Below the pieces are notes generated by a model, which worked only from the letters and a program-made list of their open reading frames with translations, had not been told where the DNA came from and did no database searches. DNA of 64,000 nucleotides, from contig WFMF01000241.1 in the NCBI GenBank assembly GCA_011033025.1, forward strand, positions 124,001 to 188,000. Direction: 5' to 3'. Within the stretch, counting starts at the first letter, position 1. Each line of letters begins with the position of its first letter. Shown piece by piece: positions 23,001-38,000 of this stretch. Both the position numbers and the translations under genes were made by a program. This stretch comes from Beroe forskalii. Lineage: Eukaryota; Ctenophora; Nuda; Beroida; Beroidae.

Positions 23001-26000
23001 AGAAATAAGAAACATGGCGTCTCATAGTTGTATCAGGCGTCATGGGCAGAAAAAGTTTGAATGATCTCGCCGGTAATTACATTTTTGTCGGGCCTCAAGA
23101 CAAGTACACATATTGTGTCGGTGGAATGCATATTAAGTATTATGCCATGTAGCAATTTACCACAGTGAAGCAAGATAACGGCGTCATTTGAACAGCCTGT
23201 TGTTCATTGGAGTCTCAACTACCACAGAACTCGAATATCTGCGTTCCACCAAAATTATTCAAATTGAATTGGAACTTAAGGAGGCAGGTAACCTTACTCG
23301 TTTTAAGTCTGCGAACAAATGTAGGCAACTCACGTCATAAACTTTCTTATTGAATCCATGACGATGCCATCATTGTAAATACCCTATCAACTCTTGGAAA
23401 ATCCCATAACATGGGGTTATAGGATCCGAACGACGCTAAAAAATATGTAGGCAACTCACGTCATAAACTTTCATATTGAATCTACGTCGGAGTCATCACT
23501 GTAAAAACAGCTTATAGAGTCGAAAACGACCACATAACATGGGGTTATAGGATCCATCCCGACCCTATAATATTGAAATAACCCGATGTATATGGTTGCA
23601 AATAAGGGCTTATGAGCCATGTAATATATAACTATAGGACAGCATTGAGATGCATATTAGTGCATATTGTACGAGGCGAAGCCGAGTTCAATATGCACAA
23701 TATGCATCGAAATGATGTCCTATAGTTATATTATAGGGTGAGCAGAATATAAGCATGCATAAGTATGCATAATATGCATGTGAAAACTGAGGGAACCTTA
23801 TAATAGTGGTAATGTTACTGTAAGTGTAATTGAAGCGAAGGGTCGATACTATACGCTGCGCACGAGAAATAGGCGGGTAGGATGACGTCATTATCTCGTC
23901 ATGATGATGTGAGCTGATGACGTTGAACCGCTTAGGTGGCCTACCGACAAGTGCGCACATAAGAATCTATTTCCCACGGTCTAACAGGGTGCCCTGTCAA
24001 TGATTTGAGCTGAGTGAGCACTTCAGATGCTGAAAACGACAACTGCGCACATTGCAGTTCAGCCAAGTCAGAACCTCATCCAAACTACAACAAACGACAA
24101 GTGCGCCCAATGTTTCTAGTGGAGTCTGTGAGTGAACTTGAAGCGGATTCTGGCGCTACCTCAGAGTACCCCACCATGCGCGCAGCCACAGTGCCCATGA
24201 GAGGTCATTTCTCGCGCGCTGCGTATAAAATACCACCCGAAACCACCCAACCCATCGTATATCAATTTGCCTTAAAGCAACCCGAAACCAGCAGAACCAA
24301 TCCGAGACCACCCTGAGCACAAAGCAAAATCTACACTTTGGGTGGGTTCGGGTGGTTCCACATTTCAGTTAGATTGCAACTCGTTAACTAGCTGGGTTCG
24401 GGCTGATTACGTGATTTTGCAAAAAAAAACTCGAGTACTGTATGGACCGAACCCAACGGAATTCACACTCCAAATACGTGGAACCATCTGAACCCACCCA
24501 TTCTCAAAGCATAATTTTGGGTGGGTTGGGTTTCGGAGTAGGTTAGGTTTAGGCTTAAGCCGTTAAGGTTACAATTGGGGTTGGGTTTAGGTGGTTCTAT
24601 TTTAGTGCCTCGTTTCGGGCTATTTTCATATTTTTTAAGATACAATATATATTGCGAAATCAATATTTTCTGATGGTTCGAAGTTTCGGGTGGCTTCTGG
24701 GGAAAATTATTTACTAAGGTTTAAGTGGTTCAATCGACTCTAATAGGTGTCTAGAGTCACCAAAAAATATTCAAATTTTTGACTTTCGGAAACCTCAGGG
24801 TGGTCACGCCCTTTTTTTGAAATTACTTAAGATTGATTTAAAGCAAATAAGCCAATTAGGCACGAATATGCTCTAAAAACCAAGAAATCGTTACAGCTAT
24901 TCCAAGTGTAACACTGTGACAGCCAGGATTGGAAGGATTCAAGTGTATCTAGCAAGATCAGTAATACATACCGATGTTCTTATCATTATTTCATTATGCT
25001 GCTTTTCATGGAGCTTTTTATGCAGATATAATTATGCTGATTTATCAATATTATCATATGATTATAACAAGTAAAAGGCTATTGATTGAGGTTCACAAAC
25101 TTTAGATTGTGCATTGGCGACTTAAACATGTTTTATGAGCTCAACTATCATCTTCCCTCAATTTTCCTATATAGTGTAAAGATTAAAATAAAGTAACTAC
25201 TGAATAATATCAGATTTAATTGAATTTATTTTTCTTCCTGCTTTTGAACTCTCTTTGATCCCTTCTCTTTTGCCTTCTCTTTTGCCGGGTGAAATTGCAT
25301 ACTGTTTGTTATCGTTTAATAAGTTCCTGCTTATCCTTGAACAGAGTGTTCTTTATGTTTTAAAGGTGAGCGGAGACAGACTCGGGGCAAGGGTCTTAAA
25401 CAAGGCAAGGGTCTGTTAAAGGGACCTAGTATACTATAAAATTGACTTTGTATAAAATTCAATTTATTAGAAAATTATCAATTGTCACATTTCATATTAC
25501 ACAATCGTGAAATCCCCATGCCTGTATCTCATTCAGTTCGCGAGTTATTGCGGTTTATAGAAATCAATGTGATGACGTCACTTGGGCAGGACAGGTTGCT
25601 GCGCAGTGTTAACAATACGTAACGTGTGAAATGGCGCATAATTCACACTTTCATAGGACCAACGATCGAAAATTTTGCAATTATGAAAATAAATCAAATT
25701 TTCTACAGTAATAAGTTATAGTATCCATTACAATTTCATTCTTTAAACTATTTAAGTTTTAGCTAGTAAGGTCACGATATACAGCTCGTTTTGTAATTGT
25801 ACTTATACATATATTTTTGACCACTATAAACTTATCAAGTACCTATACATTTAAATCCGGTAGTATAGTTATTCATTAAGTCATGTCCGAAAAGAACAAA
25901 ATCGAAAAATCGCAAAATTCACAAAATTGTTCACTTTATTAGCATGTAACACTTAATTTTATGGGCACTTAAATACTGCACACTTAATTAGTGCGGTTTT

Positions 26001-29000
26001 TTTCAAACCGCACTAATTAAGTGACGCCGTTCTTAAGTGTACTAAGGTAACCGACATGGTTTGATCAGGGTACAGCAATTCTGTACTGTGGTTATTTTTA
26101 TCTACTAACCACAGTACAGAATTGCTGTACCCTGATCAGTCCATGTCTTTAAGGTAAGTAGGCAAAAAATAACAATAATAATAATAATGAATTGAAAATC
26201 AGGCTCATAACATGCTCATAGATTTATGCAAGCTTCATACTGGAATGAATAAGAAAGGTTCAATGAGGTTAATAATAATTTAAGGCCTAAAAACCAACAA
26301 GTGCTCAGGGCTAACAAGGGGTCATCAGTTGGGCAAGGATGATTATGAGGCACAAAATGTACCGCACACGGTTTTTCGGCTCCCTAGCCCAAGAAACCTA
26401 CACCCCCGGGAGCCATGGACACAGACAGTGAGCACACTGCACTGCATCCATCCCGAACTGAAACCAAACTCAAAATAAGATCACTCAAATATATGAAAAG
26501 CATGTTAAATAATAAGAAACTGACAAACATGCGACTCACAACTGGTTTAAGTTTCATACTCACTTCATGACAGCAATCTCAAGCTGAACAAGGAAAGCAA
26601 ACAACGTAGAACCAAAGGTATAAGGATAAAGGTAAATCACGAGACACCGAGTCTAACAGAATATTACTTTGATCAAAAGGGCAACAAACAAGTTTGATAT
26701 CCGATGGCTTTCAGAACCCCAGCAAGAATATTACTTTACCGCAGTGGTATGTCTATGAGATTGGGCGCCCGCAAAGTAAGATATAAAAATAGAAAAAGTA
26801 AACAAAGGGGGAGGAGAGCACTGAATGAAATCAAATTAACAGGAAAGTAGTAGATAAAAATAATTACTTGATCTGCTTACTTAGTTCTGCCAGACTTCCT
26901 AGCTCTGCAGAACTAGGAAGTTGAGTTTTTCCTTTCGACTGTTTTGTTTGCATTACTGTTGTCTGTTTTCTGAATATCATGCCTACATCACATTTTTCGG
27001 TTTTAAAGCCGCTGATATCAGACATCTTGTAACGTTACACTTATTCCAACGTCAAAAGTGTTACTTCTCTAATTTTCAGAATATGCTAAATATGCATGCC
27101 CGTTATATCGTCAAAGGGACAGGTAGAAATTTGGTACCTACTGACACCCTTTTGGCAGAATATTTCCATCTCATTAAACATAATACGTATTGCTTTTTGA
27201 CCAGCTTGAAATAATAGAAATACTAGCCGGCATACGCTAGAACAGCTATTCTATATATGGAATAGCTGTTCTAGCGTATTTGAGTATTTTGCATTTCTCA
27301 TCAACTTCATTTAAACTTCATTTAAACTTCATTTAAACTTCATTTAAACTTCATTTCAACTACATTTTAAATTAATTTCAACTTCATTTCAACTTCATTT
27401 CAACTTCATTTCAACTTCATTTTAACTTCATTTTAACTTTATTTCAAGTTCATTTTAACTTCATTTCAACTTCATTTTAACTTCATTTCAACTTCATTTC
27501 AACTTCATTTCAACTTCATTTCAACTTCATTTCAACTTCATTTCAACTTCATTTCAACTTCATTTCAACTTCATTTCAACTTCATTTCAACTTCATTTCA
27601 AGAATTTTCTCCCTTATAGTTTGGAGTTCAAGAAGCTGCAGATTTGTCTCACAGAAATTAACATGAAGTTGAAGGTAGGCAGTTGTGGAAAAAGTGCAAT
27701 TCCACACATTTGTACTTTTATACTTTCATTTTCAATCTGCACTCAAAATTTCAGCCCCCGTGGTCCCATGGAGGCTTAAAAATTAGCCACCACTAGCCGC
27801 CAATAGGTCCGACTAAAAATTAGCCACCATCAGCCCCACCAGTTTCATTATAACTTATCATAAATTGCTTTAAGAAAATGATTATGACACGCCCAAATTG
27901 ACCCATATTTTAGTATCTTGTTTCGTCAAAACACGATTTCTGACTAACACATCCCAACAGGTGAGGATATTGTGTCTGACAGTGATCGCAGCTCTAACTT
28001 TCCTCAAGATGACCTACCAGCCTACTCCTATGTTGTATGACTACTTCACCTCTGTCATATCTATTATTGACCCTCCCCAGAAAGCCAACCTATCAGCCTT
28101 ACACCACGAATCTCCAGATGTATTCAACGCCCTCCCTAACTCCTTCCTACCCCAATATAGGAGTTTCTGCTGGAACTCCAGCGAGTCAGAAGCCCTCCCA
28201 AACTCCAGCGAGTCAGAAGCCCTCCCAAACTCCTTGTGGTGCCTGCCTGCAGTTTATCTGGCAGGAATGCCCAAGTGTGGCTCCACTGATTTGTTCACTA
28301 AGATGGTGTGGCACCCTGAGCTGACGTACCCCGAATCAAAGGAATACCACTACTGGGCCAGGAGCAGACTGGGGAGGGATAAAGTTCACATCAAAAACTA
28401 CCATGGTCACAGTATTGCCACCAAGGAATCCTTTACAGAGTTTCGGACGCTCTGGTTAACACCCGAAAGAGTGGAAGAAAACTCCCTCCTGATGGACGGA
28501 ACCCAGAGTTTGCTGTGGGATCAGGGAAATTGGGAGACTAGGTACCCCTGGGCTGACTACCCTCCTTACTACAACTCAGATCTCATTCACCACCTCACGC
28601 CGGCAGCTAAAATACTGGTCATTGTAAGGAATCCTGTAGGGAAACTATACTCAGACTACCTCTACTTTGGTTCTAGAAGGGAGAATCGTAGCGCGGAATC
28701 ATTTGTAGGGGATGTAGAAAAAGGAATAAAGAAATTTCAAGGATGCCTCAAGACCAAAGACCTGCATAGCTGCTGTTACGACTCAGAGAGTTTTAAGGGC
28801 ACTAAGGTAAGGCTTACACTTGGGATTTACATTTGCTACATCAAGAAATGGAAGGAAACGTTTAAAGATAATTTCATGGTTGTTAGATTGGAGGATTATA
28901 CTTTGACGCCCATCTCAGAACTGATGAGAATATTTGAATTTTTGGATGTTTCTCCACCGGACCCTCAAGAATTGAATGACTTTATAGAGTCTGACAAAAC

Positions 29001-32000
29001 ACGAAATAAACGACGTCCAAGAGATGAACTCAAAGGGAATATGTTGGAGCAAACATACGTTTTGCTGAATGACTTCTATAAACCATATAATTTACAACTT
29101 GCAAACTACTTGGGAGACAGTAAATATTCCTATGATCCTAAAAACCAGTAGAAATCAGGGGCTTAGCTAGATTTTTGAAAAGGAGGTGGTGAGTTACATT
29201 CACAACCTGTTGAATGTTTTATTTTGCTTGACTCAAAGCTCTCATCTCAACAAAATTAACAAAATTTTCATATTGTCTGTCCAAAAAGGGGGAGGCAGCT
29301 GCCTGTTTCGCCTCCCCCCTGGCTACGCCCCTGGTAGAAATGGATGCTAATCTATTATTATAATCGAGAGAGGTAGTTCAAGGTAGGAGCCTCCGCTCTC
29401 CCAGAAAATCTGACAAACTAGGAGTTGAAAAACCGCGATTTTTTGCAGGGTGGTAGAAAAAAGGTGTCTTCGTATTGCTACATTCTTCTTTTTTGAGTAA
29501 AGGCTTTTAGTTTTTTGTGGTTAACACTCAAAGTTGGAAAAAGGGTCGCGAAAAACATGACCGAGTTTTTAGATTTGATTCACCAGTTGAGCGCGTTGCT
29601 ATGGATACATGGGCTAGCGCGCGCAAAACTGCATGCATTTTCACGAAGAATCTGCCATTTCGTTGTTGTATATTTTGGAAACGTTTCCACTGTTGAAATT
29701 AATAATTTATACGTTCCCAATAGAATTTTCGAGTTCGGTAAAGTTTTTTGACCGAACTATAATCACCGTCGTAGGAGAAATGGTAAGATTTGTTCCATTA
29801 TGAAAATTAGCGGTAATTCTTTCCAAGAAAACAATTCGATGGTTTGCTGCGAATTCAAACGGAATGAAATTCAATTATTTACTGAAGCTAGAAAGTGGGT
29901 TATGAAAAGATAAAAATACAAACAATTTTGATTTTAATGAGCTCGGTTTCAAATTATATATCTATTCTCCTAATCTGAACTTAAGATTAAAAAACATTAT
30001 TTTGAGTTCTTCTTATTTAAGAGCTGTTTGTTCGAGGTTAATATGCAATCGTAAAATTTGGTCTATATTTTTCATTTATTTTCAAAGCCCTTATGTGAAT
30101 ATTTCGTAATTTCGTTACGTTGCACCCCCACCCCCAGTAACAAAAGATTGCATCAATGACTAACTTAGTGTAAGATATCACATTTGACACTTCCAAACTT
30201 AAAAAAAAACCGCATTTGTTCATTTTATTCCAATTTCATACGTTTCAATTGTTTTTGTCATTAATTTTCATAATTCAAATTCAATATCATTATTTATGAA
30301 ACTTGCATTGTGGCTCATGAATTTTGAAAATACTGCGTACTTCAATGTCCATTTTTCTTTTTTCAAGTCTAAAGAAACCAGGGTCCTATTTAGGGCAATT
30401 ATATGCTGTCATGGTGGTGCCCTGTAGCCAGCATTGAAAGGGTCGGGTGTCCTGTGACCCAGAAGGCCCAACGGGCCTTCTAGTAATACTATATTCGGTA
30501 GCGCATGCGCGCGTACTTTTTCACGCATTTAACAACCCCTATTCAGAATCCGTGTTGTTACTTTCAAGTCACGTATTGTGAGAAAAATACGCGTATTTTT
30601 CTTCAAAGGCTAATACGTCGTACTTTTTGGCGATTTTTTCACGTATTTAACATCCCGGCTACGAAGCAACAAAACCTACGCAAAATTTTAAACAAATAAC
30701 TGAATTCACTGTGGCACGTGCGCCTGACGAATGGTTGCGCACCGCACAGCGTGAACTCTTTAACTTGGGGGACTCTATAACTGCAATAAGCATCACCTTG
30801 ACAGAAAGGGTGAAGTGAACTCTATAACTACAATAAGCATCACCTTGACAGGGTGAAGTGAAGCAATGGAGGAATTGGTTCACGCACCAGCAATGCGTGC
30901 CAGGAGAACTTAGCGTGTTAAATTAATCAAAGGCCTTATTTATTTAAATTATTAGTACTTTAGTAGTACCATTTATTCCTTCCTTGTTCATTAGTAACTA
31001 ATGTTTCTTAAACCATAGCATGAGCTCTTGTTCTTTATTAAATTCTTGTTCCGTATTATGAACTTTATTATACTTTACTAAAGTTATTGACATGGCCCCA
31101 TGGGTGAACAGACTACAGCAATTCTGTACAGTAATTAGATGTAGATGAAAATACATGTTCCGCTACACTTTCTTGAATAGTTGCATGATTGTTACAATGT
31201 ATACCTATACATCTCTTGATAATACTTAATGCTTAATTAACTGATCCATCGGAACCCCCTTTTGTAAAATACAAAGTGCATCTCATGGTTACCGCTGATG
31301 AATCACGGTTTAGTTTCTTCCTTCAGATCTGATCCTTGGATTTTACGTTTGTTTTACCTTTGTCATATACCCACTACACCTATATAGATAAGACTTTAGA
31401 TATCAAAATACCCCTCTCAGCTAGGTACCTTCATAAGTAAATTACTTAACTGTACCTTCATAAGTAAGTTAGTAAACTGTACCTTCATTAGGAACATAAG
31501 CTTTTCCTCCCGGGACATACTTTCGAAGTCAGTTTCTATGACAACCTCTTTATCTTGGTCAGTAGCCGCTTCACCAGTGTACCTGGGGGTTGGAAGATGT
31601 TCAAATGAGGAATGTGAATTTATAATTGGATCTACTTATTGATTGTAGGACTGAAGATATTCTGAAAGTACTTTGCTATTTAACAATCAGCTCGTGTGTC
31701 TCATTGCAGTGTTGTGAAACCTGGCAATTGACAGTGACATAGGATCTATTTGTTCACATTTTCTACTTAAGTACCTCATGAGGGAATGATGGCAGAAGAG
31801 TAATGTGAACTTTTAAATTAGGATCTTTTTATTCACTGGTGTTCCGGTGATCAATGTAAATTTTTATTAGAATCTAATTCTTAAATTATTCTACTTATTC
31901 TAATTCTTCAATTATTCTACTTATTCTACTTCTTCACTTATTTTACTTATTCACTGATGTTCATGACATATTACGTAATCAATTTTTGGCCGATTTCAAC

Positions 32001-35000
32001 CCCCCTCCCCCTCGTAATCAAGTTTACAGTAGTTGTATTTGTTACAATAACATGTAACGTAATCATTCGGAAACCCCCTCCCCCCTCTAGGTGATTACGT
32101 AATATGTGAACAATCCCTATAGGATCTATTTATTCACATTTTCTACTTGTGTACCTCATGAGGGAATGTGGAATGTCAGATGAGTAATGTGAACTTTTAA
32201 ATTAGGATCTTCTTATTATTCACTGGTGTTCCGGTGATCAATGTGAATTTTTATTAGAATATTATTCTTCAATTATTCTACTTGTTTTTCTTTTTCACTT
32301 ATTCTACTTATTCCACTTATTCACTGATGTTCAAGAGGCAACATGAAGGATCAAGCCACCAATCGTCCATCATTTCTCACCGATTAAGGGTAATTTAAAG
32401 ATAAATAGTAAAAAAGATAAATTGTCTAACTATCAGACAGCAACCAACTAAATTACTTGCCAATGGTGTAGATTAGTTGCCCAATTGATTAACAGTAACT
32501 GACTTACAACTAAGTAGGGGGGGGGGGGCAACCCCATAAACCCCCATAAACCCCCAAAAATTTAACCACCATTTGCCTTTTTCGATATCCACTTGGGGGT
32601 TTATGGGGGTTTAATTTTCCAGGTACCATTTCCAAAATGATCAAAATTTCAGACAAAAATGGCTCAATTGTGGTGAAAATGTGTCATTCTTGTGATCCTT
32701 GCTCAATTTTAAAGGCGGTTTTAAACTAAGAAGCGAAGAAAGGAAGAAAAGTTAAGCCAAAAATCTCTAAAAAAAGGGTCGAAAATCATCACCATAAAAT
32801 GGTACCATTCCAGAAAAGGGCCAAAAATGGTACCATTTCAGAAAAGGTTCGAAAATCCGCAACAAAAATGGTACCATTTCAGAAAAGTGCCAACAAAAAA
32901 TGGTACCATTTCAAAGAAGGGCCAAAAATCGTCAACAAAAAATGGTACCAATTTAGAAAAGGGTTTAAAATCTCCAACAAAAAATGGTAACATTTCAGAA
33001 AAGGGCGAGAAATCTTCAACAAACAAGAATTGCGCCTGCAGGCTCCATTCTTGTTTGTCCCGTTGCCTCGTTTTGCAGGCGCTTTATTTCCCTCTCCAAC
33101 GTACTTGAATTAACGCGCGCATGTAATGGCACGTGGGCGAATTCGGTCCGATGCACGTGCCAAATCATTGCGCGCGCTCCCGCCAATTCGTAGAACTCTT
33201 TGTAGATTTGGCCATTTTGTTTGCGCGCCGTTTCATTACGAATATCGCCATTTTTGTTACGCATCACATTTTCTTTGATGTCGATATCGAATGACAAACC
33301 ATTGTACAATTGTTGCACTTTATGCTTTTTTGCTTTTCTGGTTCATGTTGCATCACACCGTCCCTTTACATGATTATATGAAGTCAAGACATAGAAATGA
33401 TTGATGAATTGATAGGTACTTCATTCTGTTAAAGATTGACTATTCTGATATGGTTATCGAGACAAATTTTTCATCGGAAGCCATGGTCATCATTGATTGT
33501 ACTCAAATTGCCCATTGTCAATTGTTCCGAGGCTACAATATCACTTGAAATCCAATAAGCGTATTGATGAGGAATTCCGTGACAGTTGATAGATATTTCA
33601 CCCGACTTATCCACGGGCCTGGGCCACGTCTTATCATTGAAATTAATAAACCAAGTTTTAAATACTTAAAAAGGAATCAAAAATTTCAAGGTCAGGATCA
33701 CCGGAGCATTGAACCCAAATAGTTGTGACCTAGCTGCTGTGAGAACTGCACACGATGCCACTACACCAAACTGAGAAACTACACCGGCGCGAGTGATTTT
33801 ATAAAGGAGCAGTTGGTGAATGCACCTTGTGCCTGTAATGGTACCTTGTTGACGAAATCTCCCTAAAATATGTGGACATCTCCCTCAAATTTGTGGACAT
33901 CTCCCTCAAATTTTGTGGACATATCTCCCTCGGACTTTCCGGGCACTTTTCAGAAATTACAGTAGTTGTATTGCAAATCTGGACCTGCTATGCACATATC
34001 CTATTTCTCACCTTCCCAAACACGATCTCTGCTAACCCTCTCATTTGCCTTTTTGTAAAACAAAAACGCAATTGGAGAGGGAAAAATGGTACCATTTCAG
34101 AAAAGGGTCGAAAATCATCAACAAAAAATGGTACCATTTCGGAAGAGGGCCAAAAATGGTACCATTTCAGAAAAGGGTTAAAAATTGCCAACAAAAAATG
34201 GTACCATTTCAGGAAAGAATCGAAAATCATCAACGAAAAATGGTACCATTTCAGAAAAGGGTCGAAAATCCTCAACAAAGATGGTACCATTCCGTAAAAA
34301 AAGCCAAAAATCGTGCAAAAATCAATCATTAAACAGCAAAAATTTAACTAAATTAAGCCCCCATAAACCCCCGTAAACCCCCAAAAATTTGCCATTTTTC
34401 GATATCCACCGGGGGTTTATGGGGGTTGGCCCCCCCCCCCCCCTAAGTAACTAACTTCCAACTAACTTGCAACTATACTCGGCGTATTAGAAATTTGCTG
34501 ATTGTTCGGATTTTCGACAGCCTATCACGTGATCTCCTTCGTATGTGATACCAAATGGACCAATAAGATGGTTGTACCTGACGCTGGCAATATCAGCTAC
34601 AACCCTATGAATGGTCCATTTGGTATCACACACTTTACGGAGATCACGTGATGGTCTGTGGAAAATCCGAGCAATCCGCCAATTTCTAATACGCCGACTA
34701 TAACTGCAACTAACTTGTCCATGTTGAAGGTTTCTTCGGACATGTGTTCCAGAAGACGTTTCTGGAGAACCATGGCTTCCCTCTCCTCTTCAGCCTCCAT
34801 CTGCAAAATAGTGCTGCTGCTGAGTACTCAGTTTTACTGCTGAGTACTCAGTTTTATTGCTGAGTACTCAGTTTTATTGCTGAGTACTCAGTTTTATTGC
34901 TGAGTACTCAGTTTTATTGCTGAGTACTCAGTTTTATTGCTGAGTACTCAGTTTTATTGCTGAGTACTCAGTTTTATTGCTGAGTACTCAGTTTTATTGC

Positions 35001-38000
35001 TGAGTACTCAGTTTTATTGCTGAGTACTCAGTTTTATTGCTGAGTACTCAGTTTTATTACTGAGTACTCAGTTTTATTGCTGAGTACTCAGTTTTATTGC
35101 AGAGTACTCAGTTTTATTGCTGAGTACTCAGTTTTATTGCTGAGTACTCATTTTTATTGCTGAGTACTCAGTTTTATTACTTAGTACTCAGTACTGAGTT
35201 TTATTGCTGAGTACTCACTTAGTTTTTGCCAGTCCATTCTCGCCGCAGTCAATAAAATTTTACTTCGAAATCACCCCTCGACATGATAATTTACGTAATT
35301 GATTCAATATCACACCAATGAGACCAGCAATCTTTGGTGAATAATTTCATCATTGCATTGAACTGATGGGTCGTTAATTTGACAAAAACCATATTTAAAT
35401 CACAGCACTTATGTTTTGTAGATTAGCGTAGTAATACGGTGAGTAATATTCGAGCCCGTAGGACAGACGAGACACAGTATTAAATAATTACTGCAACCAC
35501 TACAGTGTCGAACATATTCTAATAAGATTTGTTTCGAAAACAACTCGTTTTTAGTAGTTTCGCAACGAAACTAATCCAAATATAAAGCAGTTGCAGTATT
35601 ACACAAGTACTGCAGCATATTTCAGCCTAGGAGCAGAATTATTCAAATACCCAAAATAATTAGAAGTTACAAAATCCTCCATAGTTAGAAAATGATCAGC
35701 TGAGTACAGGACGTTATAAAATGCTACATGTAGATCTGGATTTACCTCTTCTTCAGCCCCACTGGATAAGTCATCTTCCTCCCCCTCCTCCTCATAATAA
35801 ACTGACTTCTTCTTACCCCACGCCTTGTCTTTTACTCTGTAGTAGAGATGCTTAGGATTTTAAACGAATTTTCCTGGAACTTGATAATATCGTGCACGTT
35901 GACGACATGAAGTAAATGACCGAAAAATTCATCAAAAGCTCATTTCATTCCAACTTTATTGGCAGTTCAATTTTCCTCGCCTTACCCAGGCCTTATCTTA
36001 ACCCCGGCGCCGGCAACGAAATCATAATATAATAATATGGTCAATTAGCTAAATGAAAATATCATGAACAGGACCAACATTCTGAACTTCCTTATCCACT
36101 CATCATGGCATTTTGCTAACGTGTATCACGGACATCGCCATCAGTTTAAATTTTAATGTGGTGAAAAAGTGAAAAGTCTGAGATTAGGGAGGTAGTTGTA
36201 CCATATCAGTATATCAGGTTGGAGAGGATCTATTTAACCCTTCCCCCGAAAAACCACCAACAAAATCTTGTGGTTTTGGTCCATCTAAGCGTTTGGGTCA
36301 TGGTTAAATAGTGTCTATCATCCGAATTGAATGCATTAATCGTGTCGATTAACAATTCGGCCTGCGGCCTCATTGTTAATTGCACTGATTATTGCATACA
36401 ATCCGGATGAAAAACCCGGCCTTTATAACTTTATACTTTTATAAAATAGATAGACACGCGCCTATCGGGTCCATTTTGGGATACTGCCCGAGGGCGTAAG
36501 CCCGAGGGTGGTATCCGGTTTGGCCCGAGCCCAGGGCGTCTAAAACCAATATGGACCATCAGGCAATGTCTATATATTATAGACCCGCATGAAAACGTCA
36601 GAGGGTTCTATAACTAGATCCACACAACACAGCCCAGCAACGCAGTCAATTTATAAAACAATGCAATCAAGCCACTTTTTCAATTGAGCCTTGATTTGTC
36701 ATAGCCCACAACCTATTTCAATTTTCATTTACCTGAGTTCGTCTTCGATCTCTTCCAAATCCCTTTCTTTTAGTTCTTCTTCAGAGTCGTCAGCAAGGGA
36801 TGTTTTAATCTTCTGACCACGATAATCTCATGAAGTCATGATTTTTAGAAGTTTCTCGCATCAGTTGAATTTAAACTTGTAGTTTCAATTTAATCTAAAA
36901 CATGTTTGATCGATCATGAAAGCTAGTAGCCGGCCTTATCTCTAGACATCTCATTTTGTAGATAACAGAAAATTATACCTAAATGGTTGTACTTATCATT
37001 GATAATAACGGAAAGAGAAAAATAGAAAATTAATTCTATGTAATTGCCATGAAAGAATTATCCCTATCTGGCCTACTGTTATATGTGCTGCATATTGCAC
37101 AAGCAAGGAAACATTGGATTCCGAGCATACAGCGTATTCGGAATACAGGCATATTTTCTAGCACAGAGCCATTGAAAGATAGAAGTCTAAACAACGCCTG
37201 TACTCCAATATTATAGGACTCAAGCTTCAGGGGACACAGGGTCGAGAGACTCTGGGTCGGGGGACACATGATTTTCGAAAGCTTCGGAAGAAAAATTCTC
37301 TTGTATCAGTATTTTAAATAGTAAACGACCGGTTACCATTTCTCAATAAATGAAGTTCCTCCTCACTTACCAGCCTCCTCCTCCTCCTCCTCCTCCTCCT
37401 CCTCCTCCTCCTTCCCCCTTCACTTACCAGCTGCCTCCTCCTCCTCCTCCTCTTCACTCACCAGCTCCCTCCTCCTCCCATTCACTCCTGCTTCTCCTCC
37501 CACTTACCAGCTTCTTCTTCCTCCCCCCTTCACTTACCAGCTGCCTCCTCCTCCTCCTCCTCTTCACTCACCAGCTCCCTCCTCCTCCCATTCACTCACC
37601 AGCTTCCTCCTCCTCCTCCTCACTTACCAGCTTCTTCTTCCTCCCCCCTTCACTTACCAGCTGCCTCCTCCTCCTCCTCCTCTTCACTCACCAGCTCCCT
37701 CCTCCTCCCATTCACTCACCAGCTTCCTCCTCCTCCCATTCACTCACCAGCTCCCTCCTCCTCCCCTTCACTTACCAGCTGCCTCCCCCTCCCCTTCACT
37801 TACCAGCTTCCCCCTCCTCCCCCTTCACTTACCAGCTTCCTCCTCCTCCCTCTTCACTTACCAGCTTTCTCCTCCTCCTCCTCCTCTTCACTTACCAGCT
37901 TCTTCTTCCTCCTACTCCTCCCCCTCCTCCTCCCCTTCACTTACCAGCTTCTTCTTCCTCCTCCTCTTCTTCCTCCTCCTCCCCCTCCTCCTCCCCCTCC

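Noticed and set aside
24014-24316. 100-codon plus-strand frame
   Set aside because: Its 3' half is made of ACCCGAAACC repeat words; no recognisable domain or splice structure.
26921-27214. 97-codon plus-strand frame upstream of the sulfotransferase
   Set aside because: Considered as its first exon, but it has no matching anchor or tail sequence and no suitable donor was evident.
33016-33318. 100-codon minus-strand frame with a non-repetitive sequence
   Set aside because: Looks somewhat protein-like, but I recognise no family, and it ends within repeat-flanked transposon sequence; kept only as a possible captured fragment.
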